This document shows, piece by piece, positions 8,331-18,652 of a stretch of 64,000 nt of DNA. How positions within the stretch are numbered: position 1 is the first letter of the stretch; every line of letters begins with the position of its first letter. Both the position numbers and the translations under genes were made by a program. The DNA lies in assembly GCA_017084465.1 (NCBI GenBank), contig CP070896.1:2407001-2471000 (forward strand), in the 5' to 3' direction. This stretch comes from Lacrimispora xylanisolvens (GTDB taxonomy: Bacteria > Bacillota > Clostridia > Lachnospirales > Lachnospiraceae). The notes beneath the pieces are model-generated. The model worked only from the letters and a program-made list of their open reading frames with translations. It did no database searches and was not told the DNA's origin.

Positions 8331-9286
8331 AAAATACATTAGATTGTAATATCGTTCGGGATATGCTCCCATTGTTTATTGAAAATCTAACTAGTGAAGA
8401 TAGTAATAATGCAATCAATCAGCATCTGGAACAGTGCGAGTACTGCAGAAAATACCTTGAAAATATACAAAAGCCTATTGACTGCCCGACAGTGCCAAAA
8501 AAGGAAATTGATTATATGCGCAAAGTAAAGCACTCCTTTAAACAGAGAGCTTATATCTTGTCAGGGGTTATTACTATTTTTTGCATTATACTAATTGGAA
8601 TTTTTCTCCGCTTATTTATAATTGGAACTCCTATATTTATTGGAGACGCACCCATTAATTTTAGATGGAATTATGATATGGATAGTAAGGTTTATTCGAT
8701 ACATGGAACTATTGAAGGAACAAATACAGGTGCCAGAATCAAAATGTATGAGGATAAAAAAAATAATCAAATAAAGATTAAGATATATGAGATTATGCCA
8801 TCTGTTTTCTATTCCAATAATCAATTCTCAGTTAAAATTCCATGGAATGGAGAAGCAGATATTGTATGGCAAGGAAATGAGAGGCAGCAAATTATTACAA
8901 GTTCTCAATATTTAAATTTGTCCATTTCCAAATTTCAAAAAGGGGATTACCAAAATATTGTAGATTTATATGATGTAAATGGGGCATCTATGATTAAAAG
9001 GTTGTATGATGATGCTACGGAGGTATCTAGCAAGACTCTTATGTCTTTTGATGAAGAGAAATATGACAAATACTTTATTATCAGCTTTCCTCTCACCACC
9101 GGTATATACTCTGAATGGATTAAAGACAATAAGGCATCTCAAAAAGAAGAAATGGATGATCGTGTTTTTCTATATCAGGAAGACGGACAATATTATTTTT
9201 ATAAACAGGGACAACATCTGAAAAAAATATCTGAAGATGATATGAATAAAATATTAGATTATATAAAAACTAAGAAAATCAGTTGA
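8327..9286 (+). CDS. Membrane anti-sigma factor with zf-HC2 domain
   Basis: The 319-residue product has a cytosolic N-terminal zinc-binding anti-sigma domain (Cys near 7, then HLEQCEYC near 33-40, the H-x3-C-x2-C pattern). One TM follows around residues 80-105 (ILSGVITIFCIILIGIFLRLFII). The remaining ~210 residues are extracytoplasmic, polar and rich in beta-strand-like segments; I do not recognise that domain. It should bind the sigma factor encoded just upstream and release it on an external cue. Base composition is AT-rich, like the rest of the 7.8-9.3 kb segment. Confidence 0.85.
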   Translation: MKNTLDCNIVRDMLPLFIENLTSEDSNNAINQHLEQCEYCRKYLENIQKPIDCPTVPKKEIDYMRKVKHSFKQRAYILSGVITIFCIILIGIFLRLFIIGTPIFIGDAPINFRWNYDMDSKVYSIHGTIEGTNTGARIKMYEDKKNNQIKIKIYEIMPSVFYSNNQFSVKIPWNGEADIVWQGNERQQIITSSQYLNLSISKFQKGDYQNIVDLYDVNGASMIKRLYDDATEVSSKTLMSFDEEKYDKYFIISFPLTTGIYSEWIKDNKASQKEEMDDRVFLYQEDGQYYFYKQGQHLKKISEDDMNKILDYIKTKKIS

Positions 9287-9402
9287 AAAAGTATTCTCAG
9301 ATCAGAATATTATCAAAAAAGATAATGCCAGTTATAAAGGTTCAAGATTTAGAAAACTCGTAGGGTAGACCTGCCATGTCTACCACTTGCACTGTAATTA
9401 AA

Positions 9403-9663
9403 CCCGTCCATAACAAATACAACTCGTAGATATAAAAAAAAGCTGACACTCTATGGATTACGCGTTAGAGTGCCAGCTTTTTTTAATGTATATACTCTTA
9501 TTTTACAGTCTTATTTCTGTACAACTGGAATCCATATTTCAGCACTATACCCTGATTGTAAATCGCCAAAATACATTTCCATATCAAAATCACAATCAGC
9601 ATGCTCATAGCTTGCTACCGGGAACCATTCGGAATAGATTCTTCCCCAGACTTCATGCAACTT
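9403..9663. repeat. Copy B of the ~260-bp direct repeat
   Basis: Intact counterpart of 7321-7581. It covers the terminator and the 3' end of the AraC/effector gene. The interval 9287-9402 between the anti-sigma stop and this repeat shows no gene. Confidence 0.85.
9434..9484. terminator. Bidirectional terminator between anti-sigma and AraC genes
   Basis: Stem AGCTGACACTCTA/TAGAGTGCCAGCT is flanked by A8 on the left and T8 on the right, so it can end transcription from both convergent genes. Confidence 0.85.
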
Positions 9664-10384
9664 TTCATCATCGTTTTCACTTTTCCATTCCGTTTGAAAT
9701 ATTGCCCATGTTTGCTTTGGTATGGACAGAGTCTTATATTCAGGTGAAACTACCTGATCCATTTTAATACAGCCAACCATATAGGACATGTCTCCATTCA
9801 CATTATGGTCATATGTTACGCCTGCATCAATCACCTCACCTGTCTTTTTTCCAGCAGTCTGTAAGAGTGCCTGCCCCCGCCCATCCTGTCCACAGGCCAT
9901 CCAAAACTCAGGGATATCTTTATAGCATTGTCCATTAACAACAGTTGTCTTTAGCTCAAGTCCAAATACCTCGAATGGTTCTTTCTCTTCAATACGATAA
10001 TTCATCTCCGATACTCCTTTGATCGATATTGAGAAGGTCATTTTAGGAAAAGCTTTGAGCGAAACACCTATATCCCGCGCTGATATCGGCATTACACCAT
10101 GAAGATTTAAATGCCCGACTAAATGCTTCTGGTGATTCATATCCGTACTTTATCGCCACATCAATCACTTTAATATTGCTTGTCTGCAACTCAAAGGCTG
10201 CCAATGTCAGACGTCTTCGCCTGATATACTCAGATAACGGCACGCCCGTGATGAATGAAAACATTCTTTGAAAATGATATGTGGAACAACATGCGATCTG
10301 CGCCAGTTTCTCGTATGAAATTTCATCCGTGAGATTTAATTCAATATAGTCTACAGCATTGTTCATTCTGTCAATCCATTTCAT
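9511..10384 (-). CDS. AraC-family regulator with GyrI-like effector-binding domain
   Basis: The N-terminal ~110 residues form the AraC double HTH ([25 protein letters not shown], then [24 protein letters not shown]). The C-terminal ~160 residues are a GyrI-like/SOUL-type small-molecule-binding domain ([22 protein letters not shown]). Such Rob/SoxS-like fusions sense drugs or metabolites. Frame changes at about 10104-10112 in a TTTAAA stretch; losing one base joins SRAF to LHGVMPISA as in related proteins. The ATG follows GAGGAGG. A partial, inactive copy of its 3' end lies at 7429-7581. Targets are unknown. Confidence 0.87.
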
Positions 10385-10511
10385 TAATCTACCTCCTCTC
10401 CAGAGTTATATTAACATATTGGACTGTCTGACACCTTGCATTTGATGTACAAAAAAATCATGTTGCGGTATGTCGCATTCTATTATTTTCTGCATAGGTG
10501 GCATTTTGTCT

Positions 10512-10923
10512 CTATATCACTATGCCATCGCAGTGGTCTATCTCATGTTGTATAATCTGTGCAATCCACCCGGAAAACTTCTGATACTGTTTTTTTAAAT
10601 TAATATCCTGAAACTCCACCTCTATATCTTTATATCTGGTGGTATTGCGTACTCCCAATCAAAGAAAGACAGCCTTCCTCCGTCTCGTACATACCTGACT
10701 TCTTTACAATCACTGGATTAATCATGGCAATATTGGCAAAACCTATACTCACTGCTATTATTCTCTTCCTGATACCAATCATGTTAGCCGCCATTCCTAC
10801 ACAGCCTTCTTCATTCGCTTTTAATGTATCAAGCAAATCCTGAACCACCTGCTTGTCTGCTTCCGTTGCTGGCTCTGACTTCTGATTCAGGAAAACGACA
10901 TCCTTCATTACTGGTCTAATCAT
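10512..10923 (-). CDS. def: Peptide deformylase-like protein
   Basis: Reconstruction across a one-base shift at the C run 10654-10656 gives about 136 residues. Motif II EEGCLS and motif III QHEIDH, which together hold the catalytic metal and Glu, are both present. Motif I reads CVGMAANMIG, so the usual Gln of GxGLAAxQ is replaced. Deformylases remove the N-formyl group from new proteins. The short, Gln-less form suggests an accessory or divergent enzyme rather than the housekeeping one (inference). The ATG follows AGAAAGG-like sequence. The GNAT gene lies upstream on the same strand. Confidence 0.75.
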
Positions 10924-10983
10924 TACAAACCTTCTTTCATTTACTCAAAATAGTTAATTATACTATTTCACTAAATCAGTATT

Positions 10984-11508
10984 TTATAATTTATTAGTAG
11001 TTGTAGTAATACTAAATTTATACATATTTTCATTATCCTCTTCATCGAAAACTGTTCCTAATAATTTCCCATTATTCTTTTCTATAATTTTTTTTGAAGC
11101 TATATTATCTACGCTGCAAGTCAAAACCGCTTCTTTTATTCCAATCTTTTCCGCTTCAACTACCGCTAATTTAAGAATTTGATTTCCATAACCTTTATTT
11201 CTACAGTTTGGTGAGATATCATACCCGATGTGTCCAGCTGTTCCTATTTCCTGGTGCCTAATTCTTACCACTCCCACAACCTCATTATTATCAATCAACC
11301 AAAATGTTGAAGTCGCAACCCATCCTTTTTCTACATCTATCCCCTTAGAGTTATTGCGTAACCCATTTAAATACTCATCAAAATTCTCTAGCCCTTTTTC
11401 ATATATATCCAAATAATTATTATCATTTACACTTTTATACGCTTGGACATAATTTTCAAAGCTCTTCTGGTATTCTTTAGCAGGTCCAGCCAAAAATAAA
11501 TTCTTCAT
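10984..11508 (-). CDS. GNAT-family N-acetyltransferase
   Basis: The 174-residue protein has a central GNAT core: VGVVRIRHQ (beta strand 4 region), then acetyl-CoA loop CRNKGYGNQILKLAV matching R/Q-x-x-G-x-G/A, and TCSVDNIASKKIIEKNNGKLLG at the C terminus. It should transfer an acetyl group to an amine in the cytosol; the substrate is not evident. The family member resembles small enzymes often annotated as antibiotic or amino-acid acetyltransferases. GATGGGG precedes the ATG. No operon partner is certain. Confidence 0.82.
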   Translation of the reverse strand: MKNLFLAGPAKEYQKSFENYVQAYKSVNDNNYLDIYEKGLENFDEYLNGLRNNSKGIDVEKGWVATSTFWLIDNNEVVGVVRIRHQEIGTAGHIGYDISPNCRNKGYGNQILKLAVVEAEKIGIKEAVLTCSVDNIASKKIIEKNNGKLLGTVFDEEDNENMYKFSITTTTNKL

Positions 11509-11598
11509 AATATATACCCCATCTTTACATATATTAATTTGTAAAATTTTATTGTTATGTTAACCTATTCATTAAATAATTCAACGACAGTTCAAGCA

Positions 11599-12574
11599 TT
11601 ACTGTTTTTTACCCTTTTGCTCCAGTTGCTTTATGCTATCCAAGTAATCCTGCTCCACGCTACTCAACGTTTTAGCTTTGTATTTCTTATATTCTGTCTG
11701 CGCCTTATCCATAGCCTGTATATGGCTGATGCTTCCATTCCCAGTCAGAAGATTTTCACCTGTAGAGGTCAAGATTCCATCGAGGTGCTTGGCCCACTCC
11801 TCCATCGTCATCGGGATTTCCCGTTCTGCCTGTCTTTCTGCAAAATCAAGATATCCTGAAACAAGCTGTCCCATTGCTCGAAGTTCTTTATCATTCAAAT
11901 AGTTCTTTGCAATCTTCGCTTCGCGGAGTGTTGGCTGGTCTCCCGAAAAAGTCATCAAGCCCATAAAATCCTTCTTTGCATCCACACGATGGTAGATGAC
12001 CTCAGCGGCAGTTTCTCCGGAAACTGCATAATGAATTTTGTTCTGCACTCTCTTGAAACTGAGCGGAAATCGCTGCAGTGGGATTGTAATCAACACTGGT
12101 CGCATAGATTTCCAAAACCTGTCGATAGAACACTTTTTCAGATGCTCGGATGTCGCGGATTCTCTCCAACAATTCCTTAAAGTACCCGCCGCCACCCAAT
12201 TCCTTTAAGCGGTCATCATCCATTGCAAAACCTTTTTTGATGTACTCCTTCAATATATTTGTTGCCCATATACGGAACTGCACACCACGCTGGGATTTCA
12301 CACGGTAGCCTACAGAAATAACAACATCTAGGCTATAAAAATCAATCGGTTTATCAGAATGAGCAATGTGCAAATTTTGCACATTGCTTTCTGGCGATAA
12401 TTCGCCTTCTTCAAAAACATTTTTTATATGTTTTGAAATAACACTTCGGTCTCTTTGAAACAGCTCTGCCATCTGGCTTTTTGAAAGCCAAACTGTATCG
12501 TTTTCAAATGATACATCTATTTTTGTCAGACCATCTTCTGTCTGGTAGATTATAATATCTCCGTGTTCGTCCAT
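11599..12574 (-). CDS. RhuM-family protein (Virulence_RhuM)
   Basis: The reconstructed protein is about 325 residues. The start (IIIYQTEDGLTKIDVSFENDTVWLSKSQMAELFQRDRS) and SVISKHIKNVFEEGEL are hallmarks of RhuM proteins, which look like DNA-binding proteins and are found in genomic islands. Frame changes at the AAA at 12056-12058; removing one base joins ISAQF to KRVQNKIHYAVSG. The C-terminal part (DYLDSIKQLEQKGKKQ) is charged and helical. GGAGGATG precedes the start and overlaps the stop of the small gene upstream, so they are coupled. It is the last gene of the accessory block. Function is not established for the family. Confidence 0.82.
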
Positions 12575-12578
12575 GTTG

Positions 12579-12798
12579 TCATCCTCCTGTTCCTTTTTGA
12601 TTCAGTAAGTTTATAACTCTAAGCCACAGATTTATCAATAGAGTGATACAACGTTGTATGCCGCCCCATTCATCAAACAGCTTCTGCTTTAATTGGGCAA
12701 GCGTGATTTCATCCTGAAACTCTGATAATTTTCCAATTAGCTTACCCACCGTCTCAACTTTTATTTTCAGAAATATCATGATAGTCCAAATAACACAT
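12579..12798 (-). CDS. Unknown small protein between helicase and RhuM
   Basis: A short frame of ~72 residues results if one base of the T run 12759-12762 is dropped, joining MCYLDYHDISENK to VETVGKLIGKLSEFQDE. The rest reads ITLAQLKQKLFDEW and a hydrophobic CITLLINLWL segment near the end. Without the correction only 66 codons from a downstream ATG remain. Its TGA lies inside the RhuM ribosome site. No clear ribosome site is seen for its own start. I do not recognise it. It could be a residue of a larger gene. Confidence 0.4.
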
Positions 12799-12817
12799 AA
12801 ACGCTATCTTTATCTAA

Positions 12818-15800
12818 TCACATAAAATATTTTTCTATTAAATGTTTTATTACAGCCGAGTCAATACCTCCGTTAAGGGAGTCTTGGGAAACAATAAGAT
12901 TTTCGTCTTCTACAATGTCATGTTTTTTATACAAAGTTTTCTTCTCTTGCCAGTGTTTACTGTATCCACTATCACCCAGCATACCGCAATGTTCCCAATA
13001 GAAGCAAGTTCCACTTTCAGCATCCTCAATCGTAAAGTCAGGTATACGAATACCATCTTCACCTAAATCAAGTTCTTTTTCATATTCATACTCGATTCCG
13101 GCTTCAAAAAGCATATTTGCAATTATAACTTCTGATTTCGAACGTACCAAGTCCCCCTTCAAAGTGCGATGAATCAAAGCCTGCTCATAATACTTTTTCT
13201 TGTATTCCACAATATTTGGCACTTCAAACAAGCAGGTAAATCTTCTGGCAACCTCTGAACAAGCCATCGAAGAATAATCCCTCAGACGATAAGCAGCGTC
13301 ATTGTATAAAATAACCAGTTTATCCTTCTGCCGTGTAATTGCCGTATACAATAGCTCCTTAGAAAGCATTCTTCCCGGCTCACCAAGAACAAGAATAGCC
13401 TTTCCAAACTCGCTGCCTTGGGCCTTATGTACAGTTAGTGCATATGCCAATTCCAAGTCAGATGTCCCTTCATCAGCAACTACTGATGCCCAGTTATAGT
13501 TGTAAGTGGGCTGAGAAGAAAAAATTACCTGATGTGTATTTTTCTTTGCTTTTGGTTTCTCCCAGATGCGCTCAACGATACCAACTTCACCGTTTGCTAC
13601 ATATCCATCTTCTACTGAACGGGTTTGTGTATTATACCCCTTCATTTTCTGATTACGGATATTAATAACTTTGTCACCAAACACAATACCGTCAGTCCCA
13701 AGTATATGCTTTGTTCCACGCACTTTACAGGTCTTAAGGGCAAGCATCTGCTGTGAACGATACTTCTCATGAATGTATCTATTTATGGTGGCGGTGCCGA
13801 TAGCTTCATCATTTCTGTATGCTGAAAGAATTTGCCAGTTTTCAACTTTCCTCGGCTCTGCTCCAAAGTTCATCCATTCACCACTGGTAGTGCCACCAAT
13901 GGAAACATTAAAACCTTCAATGTCATCAACATCAGTCATTTCTGTTATTTCAGATATTGTTTCAAAGATATTCTGTTCCAATTCTTCTGGTGTACTCCAT
14001 GACTTAAATGCCACATGTTTTCCAAGGTTACCACTTTGTAATTGAAAGAAAATATTGTCATCTAGATTTTCTCCATCACCAGTGTATCATTTGGAAAGCT
14101 CCGTATCTCCACGTGGTTGTCCATCATCAGATTGTTGGCGCATGGTTACGGTCAACTGTCCAAATCCTTTACCCACCCTTGGAAAGTCCATTATCTCCTT
14201 GTTAAGGCTACGTACCAAATCTACAAAAGGCCTACCTGCTCCGATTGGTGGTAGTTGGTTAGGATCACCCACAAAAATGATGCGCTGTGCCTTTTTGCGC
14301 AGAGCCTGCAGGAGAGCACCAAACATCTCCTCAGTCAGCATGGAGCTTTCATCAATAATAACTGTGTAAGGAACGTTCTGTGCTTCTTCATTTGACAGAT
14401 GATATTCCATTGTATATCCATTAAATCGCTTACTTTCACTCAAGAACTGTGCCACGGTCTTTGCTGTACTATCAACACCTTGTTGCTTCATAGCCTGACC
14501 CATGCGGACTCTGGCCTTTCCCGTTGGTGCCAACAGCAGCACTCCACCATCACGTATTTGCGGTGATTTGCATAGCAAAGCAAGTAGTGTCGTTTTCCCG
14601 TCCCAGCACCACCAATTAAAACTGATAATCTTGATTCTGCTAATTCTTTTAGGATTGCAGATTTCTCAGTTCTTGCTCTCTCTTCAAATTCTGTTGACTG
14701 TTGACCTTCAAAAGCACTGTCTACGATACCTCTCCAATTTTCCTGTATTTCATGTCGTTTGCCCTTAAGACGCTTGCCAATAGAAGAACGAATGACCTCG
14801 TCAATCTCAAACAGACGCATCAACTGATATGCTTTGCTGCCATCAGCACATTCCACTATCCAAAGTTCTTCTTGTAAAAAATCAGCAATACTATTCATAA
14901 TATCGCTCGTAACATGACATACCGGCTCAATTGGCATTATGTTTATCTCTTCAATAATTTTATCCAAAGGATATACCGTATGCCCCCACTGTGCCTGTAA
15001 CTCTAACAGACTGATAGTATATGCACGGATTCTTCTTTTATCATTTTCAGAATCCAACGCAGACGGCTTCGGCAATGAATTGGCATTTCTAATTATTTCA
15101 GGCGGAAATACTGCCATATCCACTTTCTTTACTGGAATCAAACTCTCTGGTACACTTCGTCTACTTTGTTCATAAAGGATATACGGGTTTGCAATTATAT
15201 CTTGATCACTGCAATGAATACCATACTGTCTTCTCAACTCAGGATTGAAAACAATCTCTGCCTGTTCATCAGATAATGACATGCGAGAAAGAAGCCAGAA
15301 CAGCTCTTTTCTCTCACCCGAAAGCGACAAGAAGGTATGAATCTCTGTATTACCAAGTGTTGACAATACCAAAGGCGAGAAAAAATCCTTTGGTGATTTC
15401 AAAGCGCCCTGCAATAACGTTTCATAATCAGAAAAATCAGTAATGCGTGCTTTTACTTCCCGTGCTATGATTTCACCACGACGAAATCCGACTGCATTCA
15501 GCATTGATCCCAGTCCAGGAAACACACCTCTATCAAGCCAGACTTCGCGCAAGCGTTCTTTCGTCCATGAAATACACTCATTCCAGTTACCCGATATACA
15601 TTCTTTAATAATTTCAAGTGCTTTAATGGTCTGGAGTAAAACGCTAATCACAGCATCATAAGATAGCTGCTCTGTCGCATAAGAAAACTCTTCAAAATAG
15701 TCATCCTCTCCAAATACTGCAATAGAATTTATATCAAAATCCGGATGCTCCTCGGCATACTCCATCATCTCACGGTATGGAAGGAGGAAGCCATTCTTTC

Positions 15801-16502
15801 TGTCATCACGAATCGAATGCCCCACCATTGTCTCCCAAAGAATAGAGCGCAATGTTCCCGCATCTGTATGGTTATGTTCAGGCGGCTCTTTCAGAGATGT
15901 TACCACACCTATCCCCATAACTACGCGCTTGGCATCATCTATAAAAGGAACCTGTTTTGCGTATGGAATCACCAATGAACAGCCAATATGCACATCTTCA
16001 TAAAATGATTTGAAGATAGCTCTTTGGTTTGCTGCATCCTGAACCCAATTTGTTATGAATGGTAAATCCGGCTCTCTTGATGGATCATAATCAATTCCAA
16101 GACGTTCTGCCAATCCCGCAATGTTAGCATCGCCTCGGTCATCACCTTTTCTCTCAGCATCGTCCAGCCAAACGGTCTTGCTGGAAGTGAATACGGAGGA
16201 TAAACCAATTCGGTCTCCAAGAAATGACCATGCGTACCACCATTTCCTTTTTTATATGGATGCACTGTTGTTTTGAAATACGAATCTGCTGACATGAAGC
16301 AACCGCCTTCTGATAAGCATGGTATCTCTGTTTCATGCCCAGCAATAGGGCAGCCCGCCAGCCTTGCCTCTGCCTCATCGTCGCGGCTATCAGCTATATT
16401 TTTCAGACGCAAACAAGCATTATTATAGCAGGGCTTGTTACATACCAACCCCGAATACCCATTATCTTTCCAAGGTACTCTGATAGATAAATGTCGAGCC
16501 AT
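12818..16502 (-). CDS. Giant RecD-like helicase with N-terminal Cys region and C-terminal PD-(D/E)XK-like domain
   Basis: Reconstruction gives about 1,228 residues starting at the ATG 16500-16502 behind GGGGGGAGG. Parts in order: a Cys-rich N terminus (VCNKPCYNNAC, then CPIAGHETEIPC and GGC); a long helical middle; Walker A GGAGTGKTTLL; Walker B VIIDESSML; FVGDPNQLPPIGAGRPF; AYALTVHKAQGSEF; LLYTAITRQ; and a C-terminal segment with SKSEVIIANMLFEAGIEYEYE, IPDFTIED and FYWEHCGM, which fits a PD-(D/E)XK nuclease core. Two one-base shifts occur at 14593-14596 and about 16174-16181, and there is an in-frame TGA at 14087-14089. It probably unwinds and cuts DNA. Similar large AAA ATPases occur in defence-type islands (recollection, unverified). 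Confidence 0.8.
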
Positions 16503-16646
16503 TCGACTACCTCCCCCCTCATGATTTCTATATTTATTCAATCAACTGCTGCCTAATTCCGCAATACCGTTGGCTTTCAATATTTCATTAATTTCATAAA
16601 TGCTATTAACAGCGCAAGCTCCTAGAATACACTTATACACATATTC

Positions 16647-17047
16647 TTAATCCTTCATGGAAATCAATTTAAAGTCTGTTTTATCAATTAACATTTCTGC
16701 TTCTGGAACAGATAATCTCAATCCCACACATAATCCTAAAACAGATTTAATTGTAGTTGGATACTCTTCATCATTTCTTAGTCTCTGAATAGTCTTTTCA
16801 CCAACTAAGGATGGGTCAGCCAATTTCTTGTTTGATAGCTTTCTCTCAGCTTGGAACTGCACAAATGTTTCGGCAAATGAGCCCGGATATCCTCGCAAAG
16901 CATTTGACCAATTTTTGAATTTTTCATTTGCTCTAATAATATACTATTATGATCATTCATCTCAAATGAAAATTCCTGAGCCGTTACTTGCCCTGGTATT
17001 TTATACATCATTTGAGTGAAACTATTCAGACTATTTATTAAAAACAA
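16647..17047 (-). CDS. XRE-type helix-turn-helix protein, probably N-terminally truncated
   Basis: Joining two frames at the AAA 16897-16899 gives a C-terminal HTH reading SFAETFVQFQAERKLSNKKLADPSL, GEKTIQRLRNDEEYPT and TIKSVLGLCVGLRLSVPEAEMLI, a pattern common in XRE regulators and in ImmA/IrrE-linked proteins. The N-terminal part (MMYKIPGQVTAQEF) lacks a recognisable domain, and the open frame continues upstream to about 17120 without a start, so a 5' part may be lost. After its TAA an in-frame run of 33 codons (16542-16640) continues to a TGA; I cannot say if it is translated. The gene precedes the helicase and may regulate it. Confidence 0.55.
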
Positions 17048-17152
17048 CCCTTTGAAATGTTTCCGCAGAACGTACAGTTTAGACCTTGATTTAAATATTT
17101 TCTATTTCCTGATAGCAGAAAAGTCCTGAAATTAAGCCTTTTTTACACTTCC

Positions 17153-18522
17153 TTATTTCACTTTAGATATCAGAACTACCGTCTCCACATGTGTCGTCCA
17201 GGGAAACATATCACACCCTCTCACCCGGTTAAGCTCATACCCGCTCTCCGCCAGATACTTCAAATCCCTTGCCAACGTCGCAGAGTCGCAGCTCACATAC
17301 ACCACCCGCTTCGGTCCCATCTTCACAATGGTCTCCAGGCATTTTTCATCGCACCCTTTTCTTGGTGGGTCAACCACAATCACATCGGCATAGACCTGAT
17401 TCTTTTCAAACTGTTCCGGCAGTACCTCCTCCGCCTTTCCTACAAAAAACTCTGCGTTCTCAATTCCATTTAACCTTGCATTCTCCCTTGCATCATCAAT
17501 GGCCTGGGGAACGATTTCCAACTCCATAGACCTTCTTCGCTTTCTGAGCCAGAAACAAAGAAATCGTACCGATTCCGCAATACAGATCCCACACTGTTTC
17601 ACCACCGGTAAGTCCCGCATACTCCAAAGCAGTTTCATATAGCTTCTTAGTCTGAACCGGATTAACCTGATAGAAAGAAAGAGGGGAAATACGGTATTGA
17701 ACGGAGCCAATATAATCGGTAATATATCCAGGTCCAAAAAGATTCTCCACCTTGTTACCCAGAATCACATTGGTCTGTTCCTTATTCACATTCAGAGATA
17801 TACTTGTCATTCCCGAAATCTCAAGCAGGCTTTTCACCAGCTCCTCACTGTGCGGAAGCTGATTCCCGTTAATCACCTGACACACCATCAGCTCACCTGT
17901 CTGAAATCCTTTCCGGATCAACGTATGGCGGATCAGTCCCTTATGAGTGCTCTCATCATAAGGAGCCAGATGGTATCGCTCCATATGGGCCTTAATACGA
18001 CCTAACACTTCCCGGTTCTCTTCCACCCCTAACAGACAATCCTCGCACCCGATAATGGCATGAGTCCTCCCTGCATAAAAAACCTGCCACAGGTCTCCCA
18101 TCCTTATCCAGTCCCCAGGGAAACTGTGCTTTATTCCGATATCTCCATGGCTCGTCCATCCCCATAATAGGAAGCATGGGAACATCTTGAAAGCCGCCAA
18201 TCCGGGTAATATTTCCGTAGATTTTGCGTTCCTTGTAGCGAAGTTCCTCTTCGTAGCTCATGGACTGAAGCTGGCAGCCTCCGCACTGCTTCGCTACCGG
18301 ACACAGGGGGGTAATTCTGCTTTCTGACGGCTTGATAATCTGTTCTAAATGCGCAAAGCCGTAATTTTTCTTCACCTTCATGGCTTTTGCTTCCACCTGA
18401 TCACCAATTACTGTATCCTTTATAAACCAGGTAAAACCATCCGTTTTACCAATTCCTTCTCCTGTCTCACTCAGATCCTCAATGATTAACTGGATCCTGT
18501 CATTTTTCTTCCACTCTGCCAT
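17153..18522 (-). CDS. rlmD: 23S rRNA (uracil-C5)-methyltransferase, RlmD/RumA type
   Basis: Three frames join to a protein of about 455 residues. A TRAM domain comes first (NDRIQLIIEDLSETGEGIGKTDGF), then the Fe-S segment CPVAKQCGGCQLQ, the SAM motif WDLYCGIGTISLFLAQKAKKVYGV, and the catalytic region DVIVVDPPRKGCDE and VYVSCDSATLARDL. It methylates a uridine in 23S rRNA using SAM. Frame changes lie at the A run 18077-18082 and at CC 17518-17519; both corrections restore canonical sequence (GFYAGRTH and YGVEIVPQA). The ATG at 18520-18522 has GGAGG before it; a longer upstream frame would overlap the DEAD-box terminator and is rejected. Confidence 0.88.
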
Positions 18523-18583
18523 TTCGTCCTCCAATTGACTCCTCATTTGAACTAATTGTATCCTGTTTTTTCTCAGGAAGCAA

Positions 18584-18646
18584 GAAAAAAACAGGAGCCA
18601 AACAACTCCCGCAAGACAGGACGTCTTCCTTCGTTGTTCAGCTCCC
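18584..18646 (-). terminator. Intrinsic terminator after the DEAD-box gene
   Basis: Minus-strand GGAGCTGAACAAC pairs with GTTGTTTGGCTCC across a 26-base loop and is followed by TGTTTTTTTC. It begins a few bases after the helicase stop. Confidence 0.8.
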
Positions 18647-18652
18647 GAAAAT

